Below the pieces are notes generated by a model. It was given only the letters and a program-made list of their open reading frames with translations. It was not told the origin of the DNA and did not search any database. Shown here in pieces: positions 46,317 through 55,369 of a stretch of DNA of 64,000 nucleotides. Source of the DNA: Mucilaginibacter sp. (GTDB lineage: Bacteria; Bacteroidota; Bacteroidia; Sphingobacteriales; Sphingobacteriaceae); the NCBI RefSeq assembly GCF_028288225.1, contig NZ_JAQBOC010000022.1, positions 81,477 through 145,476 of the forward strand, written 5' to 3'. Positions within the stretch are counted from its first letter, which is position 1, and each line of letters opens with the position of its first letter. The position numbers and the translations under genes are program-made.

Positions 46317-47255
46317 ATGAAACGATTTGTATATAGATTAATCTTATTCATGGCGTTTACCTGTGTGTTTTATGTCGTTATGATTTTAATATATGGAATG
46401 GTGATCCCCTCGTCCCTTGCTAAAAATTTTAATTATTTTGGTAACTTAGGTTTTACAAGAAAGAGACTTAATGAAGCTAAAGAAATAAAAAATGTAGATT
46501 TAATTGTAGTTGGGTCATCACATGCTTACAGAGGATATGATCCAAGAATATTTAAAAAAGCCGGAATAAATACTTTTAATCTTGGCTCAACCTCTCAATC
46601 ACCATTACAAACCCAGTATCTGGTAAGCAAATACATCAAAAATTTAAACCCCAAGTTTGTAATTATTGATATATATCCAATTTTGTTTAGTGTTGACGGC
46701 ATGGAATCGCAAATAGATCTTATATCAAGTGGTTTAATGGATAGGGAAATAGTAAAAATGTCGTTCGATATGAATAATATAGCGCTTTACAATAGTTTGA
46801 TATTTGGCGCATTTAATAGCATATTTCACCTGCGTCAGCAAAAAAAATCAGATAATAAAGGGGATACCTATATCCCCGGGGGGTATGTGCAATCTTATAA
46901 AAGTTTAAAGTTTAAGAAAACGAGATTTACACAAAAAATTACAATATCTGCTATACAATTGAAAGCTTTTAAGAAAACGCTTGAGTATTTAAAAACCAAT
47001 AATATTAAATATGTAATAGTTCAGGCGCCTTTTTCCAAGTCAAATTATGACTCCTATACTAATAACGAAGAAATTGACAATCTGTTTTCTGGCTTGGGTG
47101 AGTATTATAATTTCAATAAGATATTGAACTTACCAGATAGCATGTATTATGATGACAGCCATTTAAATCAGTTTGGGGTTAACATTTATAATAAAAAATT
47201 GCTTGAGATTCTTAGAAGCAAAGGTGATTTAACGAAAATTGCTATGCGCAATTAA
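46317..47255 (+). CDS. SGNH-like membrane-anchored acylation partner (AlgJ/DltD-like role)
   Basis: The 312-residue protein has one N-terminal TM anchor and a periplasmic SGNH-like domain: V-V-G-S-S-H-A-Y-R-G-Y (nucleophile Ser) and D-D-S-H-L-N-Q-F-G (Asp and His). The start at 46317 is chosen because it directly precedes the TM segment and lies 5 bp after the MBOAT stop. An upstream in-frame ATG at 46209 lies inside that gene. It probably receives acyl groups from the MBOAT protein and transfers them to the polysaccharide. Confidence 0.8.
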   Translation: MKRFVYRLILFMAFTCVFYVVMILIYGMVIPSSLAKNFNYFGNLGFTRKRLNEAKEIKNVDLIVVGSSHAYRGYDPRIFKKAGINTFNLGSTSQSPLQTQYLVSKYIKNLNPKFVIIDIYPILFSVDGMESQIDLISSGLMDREIVKMSFDMNNIALYNSLIFGAFNSIFHLRQQKKSDNKGDTYIPGGYVQSYKSLKFKKTRFTQKITISAIQLKAFKKTLEYLKTNNIKYVIVQAPFSKSNYDSYTNNEEIDNLFSGLGEYYNFNKILNLPDSMYYDDSHLNQFGVNIYNKKLLEILRSKGDLTKIAMRN

Positions 47256-47352
47256 ATGGTTTAAGTATTACATGATTAAAATTATTGGTTGAAATAAAAA
47301 ATAAGTTATCTCAGGATAACCTATGAACCTGGATATTTAAAGGCTAAAAATA

Positions 47353-47389
47353 AAAGAGGCTGTCTCATATTTGAGAGCAGCCTCTTTTT
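47353..47389. terminator. Bidirectional terminator closing the polysaccharide locus
   Basis: AAAGAGGCTG-TCTCA and TGAGA-GCAGCCTCTTT form a long stem with a single-base bulge, flanked by A- and T-rich ends on both sides. It lies between the convergent ends of the SGNH-like gene (stop 47255) and the minus-strand hydrolase gene (stop 47460), so it can serve both. Confidence 0.85.
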
Positions 47390-47459
47390 GGTCTGTTACT
47401 TTTGTATCGGCTCTAATTAATAAGCAAGTGCTTTAATCAGTTTAAATAAATTTATATAC

Positions 47460-48536
47460 TTAATTGATTGTTAGATTATTAGCAACAGTTTTTTTCGCCC
47501 AGGTAGTAAAAGGGTTGGTCCATTTTACAATGCCATAATTACCTTCAAGTGTATTCTTGGCGGGTTCATTAAATAGTTCATAAATAAGTAAAACTTTTAC
47601 TTGTGGGTTGTTTTTACACTTGGCTATAAACTTGGTAAGAAAAGCGTTCTGATCTTGTTCTGCACTATTTACAGCTTTATATCTTGTATTTGTTTCCGTT
47701 ATCCAAATTGGCTTCCCCGGGAATAAGGAAGAAAGCTTTACTGTAATATCAGGAATATTAGTTGGCGAATTTGGTGCAATAGCTTCCATTTCTGAATACC
47801 AGTTGTATGCTACAATATCAAACTTTACCCCATACCAATCCAGCATTCTTAAAAATCCGTAATGCAGCCATCCGGCAGATATCATAGTTTTTGCTCCGGG
47901 ATCTTTTAATTTAATGCCTTCGTCCATGCCCTTTAAATAAGCAGCTAATACATTAAATTTATTCCTGTCATAATCAGCCTGACTTACTCCGGTTTGGTTG
48001 GGTAGTAAGAGTTTAAGTTCCAGATCATTACCAAGCTCATAATAGTCAAAATGCGAACCGTTTTTGGCTGCAAAATTGCTTCCTAATAGCTTTCCTGCCT
48101 TATAAGATTCGGATTGACTCGCAGAATAATCCAAAGTTCGTGGATAAAGCATAGGCAGCAGTTTTACATTCCCTGCATCTGCAGCAGTTATTAATGGATT
48201 GGAAAGATAAGGGACTGTTATAGAACCATCTGAGGTTGATTGAACATCGAACCTGTACCAGGACATACCCATACTCTTAATCAATGCAATTTGCTTTGTA
48301 GCGGAGGTTGCGACGTAAGGGGCATCGCCCAAAGGGTGCCCATTTATACCAAGTTGTAAAGTTGAACCTGCAACAGTGATTTTGGTTGAAGCGGTAGTTG
48401 CCAGTGATTGAGACAGATCGTTAGAGACTGAGATACTGGAAGGAGGTTGAACATCGTTTGTTTTTGAACAAGAAACAATAGTTACAGAGGCAATGCACGT
48501 GACAATTGCCATTTTAAAGAAAATGATTTTTGACAT
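47460..48536 (-). CDS. Lipoprotein clan-A glycoside hydrolase, PslG-like paralog with altered acid/base
   Basis: The 358-residue lipoprotein (I-V-S-C cleavage site, Cys23) is a paralog of the hydrolase at 28481-29473: both share G-I-N-G-H-P-L, W-Y-R-F-D-V or S-Y-R-F-D-V, and the nucleophile segment I-W-I-T-E (E281 here). At the acid/base position the usual Asn-Glu is Asn-Asp (N170-D171), so activity may be altered or lost. It is transcribed toward the locus from the other side and is probably periplasm-facing or on the outer membrane. Binding or trimming of the polymer is inferred. Confidence 0.75.
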   Translation of the reverse strand: MSKIIFFKMAIVTCIASVTIVSCSKTNDVQPPSSISVSNDLSQSLATTASTKITVAGSTLQLGINGHPLGDAPYVATSATKQIALIKSMGMSWYRFDVQSTSDGSITVPYLSNPLITAADAGNVKLLPMLYPRTLDYSASQSESYKAGKLLGSNFAAKNGSHFDYYELGNDLELKLLLPNQTGVSQADYDRNKFNVLAAYLKGMDEGIKLKDPGAKTMISAGWLHYGFLRMLDWYGVKFDIVAYNWYSEMEAIAPNSPTNIPDITVKLSSLFPGKPIWITETNTRYKAVNSAEQDQNAFLTKFIAKCKNNPQVKVLLIYELFNEPAKNTLEGNYGIVKWTNPFTTWAKKTVANNLTIN

Positions 48537-49277
48537 AAAATGCTAATTTTTAATTAATAGTTAGCGTTTTAACGTTGTTTTGATTAGGAATGTTGCATTA
48601 AATTGCCCAAAAATTAATAATTTGGCAAATTAAAATAAATTAAAACAATTTTACTCTTTTTTAACTATGATATAATACTTATTGTCAGCTTTTTATAAAA
48701 AGCTTAGTGTAATGAATTTGTTGCAAACTTTTTTTCATCCAATAGTTAAAAAATAAGAACATCTGGCTTAGATGGTGAAATAAACAGTTATAATGAGCCA
48801 TGAGCAAAGGGTGCATGCTTATAATTACAGATACGTATCAAATACTCTTTATTATTTGTTCAAGGCTCTTTTGTGTTTATGGCTTTTGCCTTAAAACCGT
48901 TGTGGTTTTTAGGACGGTTGTTTAAATGAATGCTGATTTTTTAATTATTTACCTGGATAATACTATTGGTGGCAATTTATAAGCATATTTTTAACCACCG
49001 CATTAAGCTTTACTACCCGAAGCATGCTTTATTTGTAGTAGTAAAATCACACTGATGGGATTGTCTTGTTGAGTTGTGAATAGATAAATGTATTTAGGCG
49101 CGTAAAAGTACGCAGGCTTCGTTTGGTCGTCGATCAGGATCGGTGCAGATAGATAGCATGAAGTTGTAAGGACCACTGCGGTAGTGATGTTCAATTTACA
49201 GTGGGGCCAGTATATAGGCAAACTTGCTACATATTTAAGATGATTAAGTACTTGAGCCTGAACTTGATTATAAACAT
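48537..49277. other. Intergenic region, no convincing gene
   Basis: This 741-bp region contains a 72-codon minus-strand open frame (49003-49221) without recognisable features and a small AAAACC/GGTTTT hairpin near 48895-48910. The part next to 48537 is AT-rich and should hold the promoter of the hydrolase gene. Nothing else stands out. Confidence 0.45.
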
Positions 49278-49643
49278 TTAATTGGATATTGAATCTTCTT
49301 CCTTTGGAAATGTAACATTAATCTCTTCCAACAAAGTAAAATATTTGAATTTCCAATAACTTTCTTCCTCCTGGCTTATGTTGGAGATGTGCATTAGATT
49401 TGGTTTTTGTAATTCATTTATAATATTAAATTCTCCGGCAGTAAATAATTCAGGAAATTCTCTTCCAAAATCGTGCTTTATTACACATCCAATGCGAAAG
49501 ATCACGCTGCTTTTTAAGTCCTTTTGTTTAAACCAGTTATAAAGTGTCCTGCGGTTCACATCGGTGCCTTTTGCAAGTTCACTAATGTTAAATCCTACTT
49601 TTCTCACTATATACTCAACAACTTGGCCGTAATGTCTGTCCAT
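49278..49643 (-). CDS. Small HTH regulator with C-terminal coiled coil, EPS-border family, copy 3
   Basis: The 121-residue third family member has M-D-R-H-Y-G-Q-V-V-E, the HTH I-S-E-L-A-K-G-T-D-V-N-R-R-T, Y-N-W-F-K-Q-K, H-D-F-G-R-E-F-P-E-L and the C-terminal W-K-F-K-Y-F-T-L-L-E. It is more similar to the copies 38-40 kb away than to the relative at 58840. It sits just outside the downstream edge of the polysaccharide locus and on the same strand as the other two. Confidence 0.7.
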   Translation of the reverse strand: MDRHYGQVVEYIVRKVGFNISELAKGTDVNRRTLYNWFKQKDLKSSVIFRIGCVIKHDFGREFPELFTAGEFNIINELQKPNLMHISNISQEEESYWKFKYFTLLEEINVTFPKEEDSISN

Positions 49644-50305
49644 AAAATTGCTTTAAGTTTCTTTAAAGTTCAATTTAAAGGCCAAAAAGGCAGCGGTTGC
49701 TTAATATAATCAATTTTATATTAATTTTATTATTAAATTAATATATATGTTATTCAAGTAATTAATTTTAAGTTAATAATTATATTAATTATGCAGAAGG
49801 TTTTTTTTCAATTTAATTAATTGGAAAAAAAACAATATCGGTTTGCGAACAAAAAATTTAAAGACTTGTTTATAATTTAAAATAATTCTCAGATATTCAC
49901 AAATTTTGTTCATTGTGTTTAATTAATTATACACAAATTTTAGCCAATGTATTTAAAAAAGGGCGGTTGGTAATTTTTTTGTGATAAAATCAAAATAAGC
50001 CTTTAATAAGTTTTTTCTGTAAATAAATCCCCGGAAATGCAATAATAACATTAAGATAAAATAAAGAAATATTAAAATATATTAAATCAGAATTTAAAAA
50101 CAGATTTATTTTTGAAAGGATTCGTGGTACAAGATTGATATTTTAACAGGCTTTGTCATAGTTGAAAAAGGCCTGCATTTTCAACTTATTAAAATATGCC
50201 GTCAATTTCGAAACATGTGCAGTTTGCAACTTCGTTTTCTTAAATAATTAAATGCTTATGGCAATAATGAACTCTTATATTTAAAAAACGTAACGTCTAA
50301 ATGAA
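49644..50305. other. Very AT-rich intergenic region
   Basis: This 662-bp region between the HTH gene and the ATP-grasp gene has long A/T runs, many stop codons and repeated TTAATTAAT-like words around 49700-49830. No gene or terminator was seen. It resembles the AT-rich tract upstream of HTH copy 1 in character but not in obvious sequence. Confidence 0.4.
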
Positions 50306-51160
50306 TTAAATGAGCCCCGGGCAATATTTATCCCAATAATCAAGCATTAGTTTTTTACCAAAACTCGTAAAATTCATTCCCATTGAAGGGGTTGGCGTAA
50401 ATTCACCAAATACACAGCCTTTATTAGTGGCATATAAATCAATACGCACAAACATACCATAGCTTTTACTTAAGGTTTTAGCTGTTGCCACCATTTCATT
50501 AAAACAATCAGGCGCTTTTTGATCAAGCCAGAGGGGATAATTAAATTGTACTTTTTTTAATTGGTTCCAATGCTCATCATAAAATATACCGTATCCACTT
50601 TTTGGACTTAGCCTCTTAATAACATACAAGCAAGCTATTTCGCCATTAAAACAATAAAATTTATAATCAGTAAGTATGGCATGATTTCCTTCCTCGTTTT
50701 CTAAAAACTCTTCAATTAAAAATTCAAGGCCTGGCGTTTTAGTTACTTCATTCTTTAATATTGCAATTATTTTTTCATGCGTGTAATGCTTTTTATCAAA
50801 AAGGTTTTGCCCGTTATCCATAACAAAAACATAATTGCAAGAATGGCCGACTGTCGGTCGAATAACATAATAGGGCGGAAGTTTCGAGAAATCTATGTTT
50901 TCAACATCAGCACCTTTCCAATACAATTCGGGTACCTGGAAACCATGCATTACAGCGAATTCTCGTGCATTATATTTATTGCTTAACCTTCTTTGCCAGT
51001 ATGGAGCCGCTTTCCACGTTTCAATACTGTCATGCCGGGTCATAGGAGTGTTTCTTACTTGCTCGGCCTGGGGATCAAGCCAAAATATTTCATATCTCTT
51101 TTTTATCCTTTTTGAAAATTTGCCATTATTTCTAAGATGATGAACAATATAATTTAACAT
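50306..51160 (-). CDS. TupA-like ATP-grasp family protein
   Basis: The 284-residue cytoplasmic protein has ATP-grasp-like features of the TupA group: Y-W-Q-R-R-L-S-N-K-Y early, then I-R-P-T-V-G-H-S, E-F-L-I-E-E-F-L-E-N, and V-R-I-D-L-Y with F-G-E-F-T-P-T-P-S-M-G near the C-terminus for metal and nucleotide binding. TupA takes part in teichuronopeptide synthesis, and relatives are frequent in polysaccharide loci, where they may attach amino acids to sugars. Substrate unknown. It stands alone, about 3 kb outside the locus. Confidence 0.8.
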   Translation of the reverse strand: MLNYIVHHLRNNGKFSKRIKKRYEIFWLDPQAEQVRNTPMTRHDSIETWKAAPYWQRRLSNKYNAREFAVMHGFQVPELYWKGADVENIDFSKLPPYYVIRPTVGHSCNYVFVMDNGQNLFDKKHYTHEKIIAILKNEVTKTPGLEFLIEEFLENEEGNHAILTDYKFYCFNGEIACLYVIKRLSPKSGYGIFYDEHWNQLKKVQFNYPLWLDQKAPDCFNEMVATAKTLSKSYGMFVRIDLYATNKGCVFGEFTPTPSMGMNFTSFGKKLMLDYWDKYCPGLI

Positions 51161-51578
51161 ATTAAAATTTTGATCAATAAAAGTTATGTTGTACGGTTCC
51201 GCAAAATGTCGTTATAAAAAAAAGGGGTAACCTATTGGAAATGTTAATTGAATTTTAATGCGATTACTATGCATACATATTTAGTTTTAGATAATTTGGC
51301 TTAATGCCTTGTGTCTCAAATAAATTGAGGGATAATTTACACCCATTATCGTTAACGAGCAAGATTTATTTTAAGTATTAATATTATCTATTCAATTTAG
51401 CTGTATCAGATAATCTTTATTATCATGCGAATTTGATGCCAGCAAAATGCAAATCATCAAAAGATTTTTTTATTTTTCTATTTATCTGTTTTTGAATTTA
51501 ATAAGAAAGAAGAGGATCAATCAAAACAATTGGTAGGTAGAATAAATAGATATCAGACGATGGAAGATTATTGTCCTA
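51161..51578. other. Intergenic region, nothing recognised
   Basis: This 418-bp AT-rich stretch separates the ATP-grasp gene (upstream side) from the 3' end of the DUF4157 gene. A 67-codon frame overlapping the latter is an out-of-frame shadow. No hairpin with a T run was found. Confidence 0.4.
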
Positions 51579-53954
51579 TTAATTGTATCGGCATTTTTGG
51601 CCGATTCGGCCGTTGTTGCCACTTCTATCCCTGCAGGATGACTTGTCTTTAGGTTTCGCCTCAGAAGGGCCAAAGCTTCCGTTATCCTCTGCCTGTTGTG
51701 CATAGGGTTTGCATTTTGCATCATCCATGGGGGTTGTATTTAGCGAACCGGATGTTCTCCGTTGGTCCATGTAAGTTTCCTTATGTGTTTCAATCAGTTG
51801 CACTGTAGCAAATCGAAGATAGCCAAATATGTTCTCCCATGGGCGACGGCCTCTTCCTTTACTTGCAATAAAACGATCAATTGCACTTAATAATCGTGGT
51901 GCTGCGGGAGAGCCGGCATCAATGCCAAAAAGAGAAAGACGGGCGGCTGGATCCTGGAACTTTTTGTTTTGAAGCAACGCAAGGAACTGGTCAGCCAGCT
52001 GTACGTTTGTTATATCATTTCCAACCAGAAAGTTAGTAACTTCTTCAGGGCCTTTGAAGCCCACCTCTGTGATAGCATCAGCAAGGCCGCTACCAGGCAA
52101 AATGGAAGCTGTACGTCCGAGAAGTTCCCCGCCTGGTTCGGGCTCTGGCAGTTGAGCGTTTGTTCCAAGTTTTGGAGCCAGCAGATCACGCAAATGCCTG
52201 GCCCGTGATAAGGAAAGTTGCTGATTTGGAGTTGGCCTGTCACGGTTGTCTTCAGGTGAAGCGTAGCCAATTACTGATCCTATTTTAGCACCCGCATTTA
52301 CGCGCCTGGTAACTTCATTCAGCATTTGAGTTGATTGAGCCTTAAGCACGGGATCGGTGGTGTCGTTTGCGGTGTCCAAGCTAAAGTAATAACGCAGCGG
52401 ACTTGACTCACTAACCTCATAGGTTATGGGAACTTCATAATCACGTGGCGGTATGTCCTCAAGGCATTCATATACTACAGGGCAAGTGCATTCCTGGCAG
52501 GTTTTGTCATCTATCTTTTGCCCCGGAAGATCCCCTCCAATGACAGGTATAATTTGACGGTCTTTATCCTGCACATTTTTAACGTCGACGCCTACTATGA
52601 TGCCACCTACCTTAACTCCTGCAATAATATCCGTATCGATCTTGCCGGTATCCAGTCCTTTAGTTAATTCACCGCTTAAACCTCCCTGTACCTTATCATT
52701 GCCGATTCTAAGGTCTACTTTACCATGAATTTTAGGCTCTGAACCGGTATTGCTAACCCCTCCTTCAACTCCAATATTAGCACCAACTCCACCTTTATTT
52801 GGCGCAATATTAATATCGCCACGAACAGTGATGTCGCCTTTGGTAAGGCCACTGGGCTTTAAAGTACCATCAAGAGTAGCTACAACCCTTCCCCTGCAAA
52901 ACTCAAGCTTGAATCCGGTATCAGGCTGAAGCTGTGCATTTGCATGTTTTTCGGTAACATTTCTTAAATCGCAATTACATAAGTACCGGGTTATGGCAAT
53001 CCGAACTTTGTCCTCGCCCCGTTTTCCGGCGTCAATGAACGCTGCCCTTGGTTGCCCTCCGCGTTTTTGTTCAGAACTAAAATCGGGTTCTGATGTGCTG
53101 GAAATATTTGATGAATCAGCAGACTGACGTCTTAATACCGGCATTGCAGAAATTTGCGTTACCCGGTTAATTTTACCATTAGTTATTTGTTCAGAAACAT
53201 GTTCAGCTTCGGTTTCTTCCGGTGTATTAATAGCTCCAACTTTTAATTGCAATTGGAGCACAGAAGTCTTTGCTGGCGCTTGTTGTATAGTATGGGTTAA
53301 TTCATGAGCAAGCAGCTTCCTCCCTCTAGCTGTATTTGGTGCATATTGACCACGGGCAAATATTACCTTATTCCCAACCGTGTAAGCGTGCGCATTTACT
53401 TTACTTGCTGATTCTGCGGCAATTGAATTTGTATGAATGCTAACCTGGCTAAAATCATGTCTGAAACGTGACTCCATAAAATTACGGGTAGATTTATCTA
53501 ATGGTTGCCCGGGGGACTGTAAGGCCTGGTTTACCGTATTATAAGCTGGAATAGCTGAATTACCGGATTCTTTTTTTTGTAACTTTTTTTCTTCTTCTTC
53601 TTCACATTCAGCACACTTTCTTTGAATTTCTCCAGATTTATTTCTAAAAGAAAAATTAAACTTTTTATTAGCATGAATATATGGTTTGCTCATTACTTTT
53701 TCTGCTACCGCGCCAGCTTCCTGTTCGTAACTATCATTAGGCTGATTAACAGTAAGCTTTGGCATAAAAGTTACCGGCCTATTTATATGAATCTTAGCAA
53801 AATTAATTCCTGAGCTATTCTTCCCCAAAAATTCCCGTTTGATATCAGTAAGTTTTGATGGCTTTGTGTTGGAATTTTTAAATGCATTATCCGCCGCTTT
53901 TACCTGGTGATCAGAGACGCTTTGCTTTGACGATTGAGCTTGTAATGTACGCAT
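51579..53954 (-). CDS. DUF4157 (eCIS-core) metallopeptidase-like domain fused to OmpA-like domain
   Basis: The 791-residue protein has no N-terminal signal. Around residues 165-235 lies a DUF4157 domain ending R-K-L-L-A-H-E-L-T-H-T-I-Q-Q, with an intact HExxH zinc site. It is preceded by R-K-C-A-E-C-E-E-E-E-E, a Cys-acidic linker often seen in these proteins. A beta-rich middle follows, then an OmpA-like segment (about 525-600, I-G-S-V-I-G-Y-A-S-P-E-D through L-S-L-S-R-A-R-H-L-R-D-L-L) and a helical tail. DUF4157 is widespread near extracellular contractile injection systems and in toxins, but no such system is visible here. OmpA-like folds usually bind peptidoglycan. The protein could be a secreted or lysis-released effector (inference). 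Confidence 0.75.
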   Translation of the reverse strand: MRTLQAQSSKQSVSDHQVKAADNAFKNSNTKPSKLTDIKREFLGKNSSGINFAKIHINRPVTFMPKLTVNQPNDSYEQEAGAVAEKVMSKPYIHANKKFNFSFRNKSGEIQRKCAECEEEEEKKLQKKESGNSAIPAYNTVNQALQSPGQPLDKSTRNFMESRFRHDFSQVSIHTNSIAAESASKVNAHAYTVGNKVIFARGQYAPNTARGRKLLAHELTHTIQQAPAKTSVLQLQLKVGAINTPEETEAEHVSEQITNGKINRVTQISAMPVLRRQSADSSNISSTSEPDFSSEQKRGGQPRAAFIDAGKRGEDKVRIAITRYLCNCDLRNVTEKHANAQLQPDTGFKLEFCRGRVVATLDGTLKPSGLTKGDITVRGDINIAPNKGGVGANIGVEGGVSNTGSEPKIHGKVDLRIGNDKVQGGLSGELTKGLDTGKIDTDIIAGVKVGGIIVGVDVKNVQDKDRQIIPVIGGDLPGQKIDDKTCQECTCPVVYECLEDIPPRDYEVPITYEVSESSPLRYYFSLDTANDTTDPVLKAQSTQMLNEVTRRVNAGAKIGSVIGYASPEDNRDRPTPNQQLSLSRARHLRDLLAPKLGTNAQLPEPEPGGELLGRTASILPGSGLADAITEVGFKGPEEVTNFLVGNDITNVQLADQFLALLQNKKFQDPAARLSLFGIDAGSPAAPRLLSAIDRFIASKGRGRRPWENIFGYLRFATVQLIETHKETYMDQRRTSGSLNTTPMDDAKCKPYAQQAEDNGSFGPSEAKPKDKSSCRDRSGNNGRIGQKCRYN

Positions 53955-54340
53955 ATACCTGTGCCTTTAAAAACTTGATTTTTAACCTGATGCAAATATT
54001 TATGAAGGAATTTGTCAGAGCCAGCACAAAAAATAAAGAAAAGTATATTTAAACTATAACTATAGCCGCTTTGCAGTCCCTTTAATAAATGAATTTAATT
54101 AGACCTTAGATATTATTCAGTTAATTTTAATTCGGTATTGAATTTCGATGGAATAATTAGAACTATCTGGATTACAGTAAAATGATTAATACTCTAATTT
54201 AAAAATGTTTTTATGATATATCAATATTCCTTTAATGTTTTTTTAAATTGATTAATGAAAATAGTGAACGTAGAACGAAGCCTGACGATGCCCGAATCCC
54301 GCTTTATTGTTTTATTGGAGGATTTTGATGAACCTTAATG

Positions 54341-54354
54341 GGTAAACGTTTACC
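54341..54354. promoter_or_regulatory. LacI-type palindromic operator without an obvious target
   Basis: GGTAAACGTTTACC is a perfect 14-bp palindrome with a central CG, close to LacI/CcpA-family operators. It lies in the 439-bp gene-free gap 53955-54393, 387 bp upstream of the DUF4157 start and 40 bp beyond the LytTR stop. No LacI gene is nearby. The rest of the gap shows nothing. Confidence 0.55.
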
Positions 54355-54393
54355 TCAAGATTTCTTTTTTTTTGTTAAGCCGTTATTGCATTT

Positions 54394-55206
54394 TTAAGTT
54401 AGGCAGTTCCTGATTTTAAGGATATAAGACCTTCCAATCGGAATTTTCTTATTTCCTATCATTACAAGGCTACTGCTGTGGCTTTCTACTTTATCTAAAG
54501 CCACAATAAACGAGCGATGAATTCTGGCAAACATTGCTCCCGGTAATTTATCTTCCAGTTCTGAAATAGATAAATAGGTCTTAAAAGGGCCATTTATGGT
54601 AAAGATCACAAGGTAATTACCTTGAGCCTCAAAATAACATATATCTCTAAAAAGTAGCTTTACCATTCGGCGCTCACATTTAATGTACAGGAATGCTTTA
54701 TTTTCTTTATTGACTATTGGCGGATCTTTATCGTCACGATCCTTTTCTGCCCGAAGCTGCTGCAAGGTGGTCCTTTCTATATTTAAATACCGGTATAGTT
54801 TCAAGCAAAATGGGATGGTGAGTAAGAACTGAAGCTTTATAATATTATATAGGAAGGGCGCAATGCTTAGTAGTTGCTCTTTTTTCCAGGATATCAAAAA
54901 ATATCTTAATATAATGTAGTTATCTATCAGGCGTAAAAGGAAAGCAAAAACAGCCATCAATAAAATATAAATGGCTATAAAACGGACAAATTTCCGGGTG
55001 AAAAGCAAATCGTCCAATAACTTTTCGGCCACTATCCACACAAAAATCAATTTTGGTGTCAAACTGAAAAGCTCGTTACGAAAAACCATGTAAAAGTCGC
55101 GGTCAGTAAACCCCTGTATTATCGTAAAAATCAATAGGTAACATGTCCAGTAAAGGAAATACAATTCAATTTTCTTCCATTCTTTATTTATAATCCAATG
55201 TGACAC
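54394..55206 (-). CDS. Membrane-embedded LytTR-domain transcriptional regulator
   Basis: The 270-residue protein has four predicted N-terminal TM helices (about 15-135), a short coiled segment, and a C-terminal LytTR DNA-binding domain (about 165-268). The LytTR signature includes C-Y-F-E-A-Q-G-N-Y and A-R-I-H-R-S-F-I-V-A-L. It has no receiver domain, so the membrane part probably senses directly or works with a partner. It is divergent from the GH13 gene with 163 bp between the starts and may control it. Confidence 0.85.
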   Translation of the reverse strand: MSHWIINKEWKKIELYFLYWTCYLLIFTIIQGFTDRDFYMVFRNELFSLTPKLIFVWIVAEKLLDDLLFTRKFVRFIAIYILLMAVFAFLLRLIDNYIILRYFLISWKKEQLLSIAPFLYNIIKLQFLLTIPFCLKLYRYLNIERTTLQQLRAEKDRDDKDPPIVNKENKAFLYIKCERRMVKLLFRDICYFEAQGNYLVIFTINGPFKTYLSISELEDKLPGAMFARIHRSFIVALDKVESHSSSLVMIGNKKIPIGRSYILKIRNCLT

Positions 55207-55369
55207 ATTTTAAAATTAATAAAATAATCAAGGGACTGTCGGGATCTCGAAACATTAATTTTTTGAATAGTACAATCCTAAATGTAGTTCGTCATGTTTT
55301 ATCCGCTGTTTACATCAAAATTTTTTTTGGTATCAAGTACATTTTACTTTGCGGCTCAATTATATAATC

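Noticed and set aside
49003..49221. 72-codon minus-strand frame in the 48.5-49.3 kb gap
   Set aside because: No recognisable features, no neighbour coupling, and weak coding composition. A degraded gene is possible but unsupported.
51521..51724. 67-codon frame overlapping the 3' end of the DUF4157 gene
   Set aside because: It is an out-of-frame shadow of the long DUF4157-OmpA reading frame.
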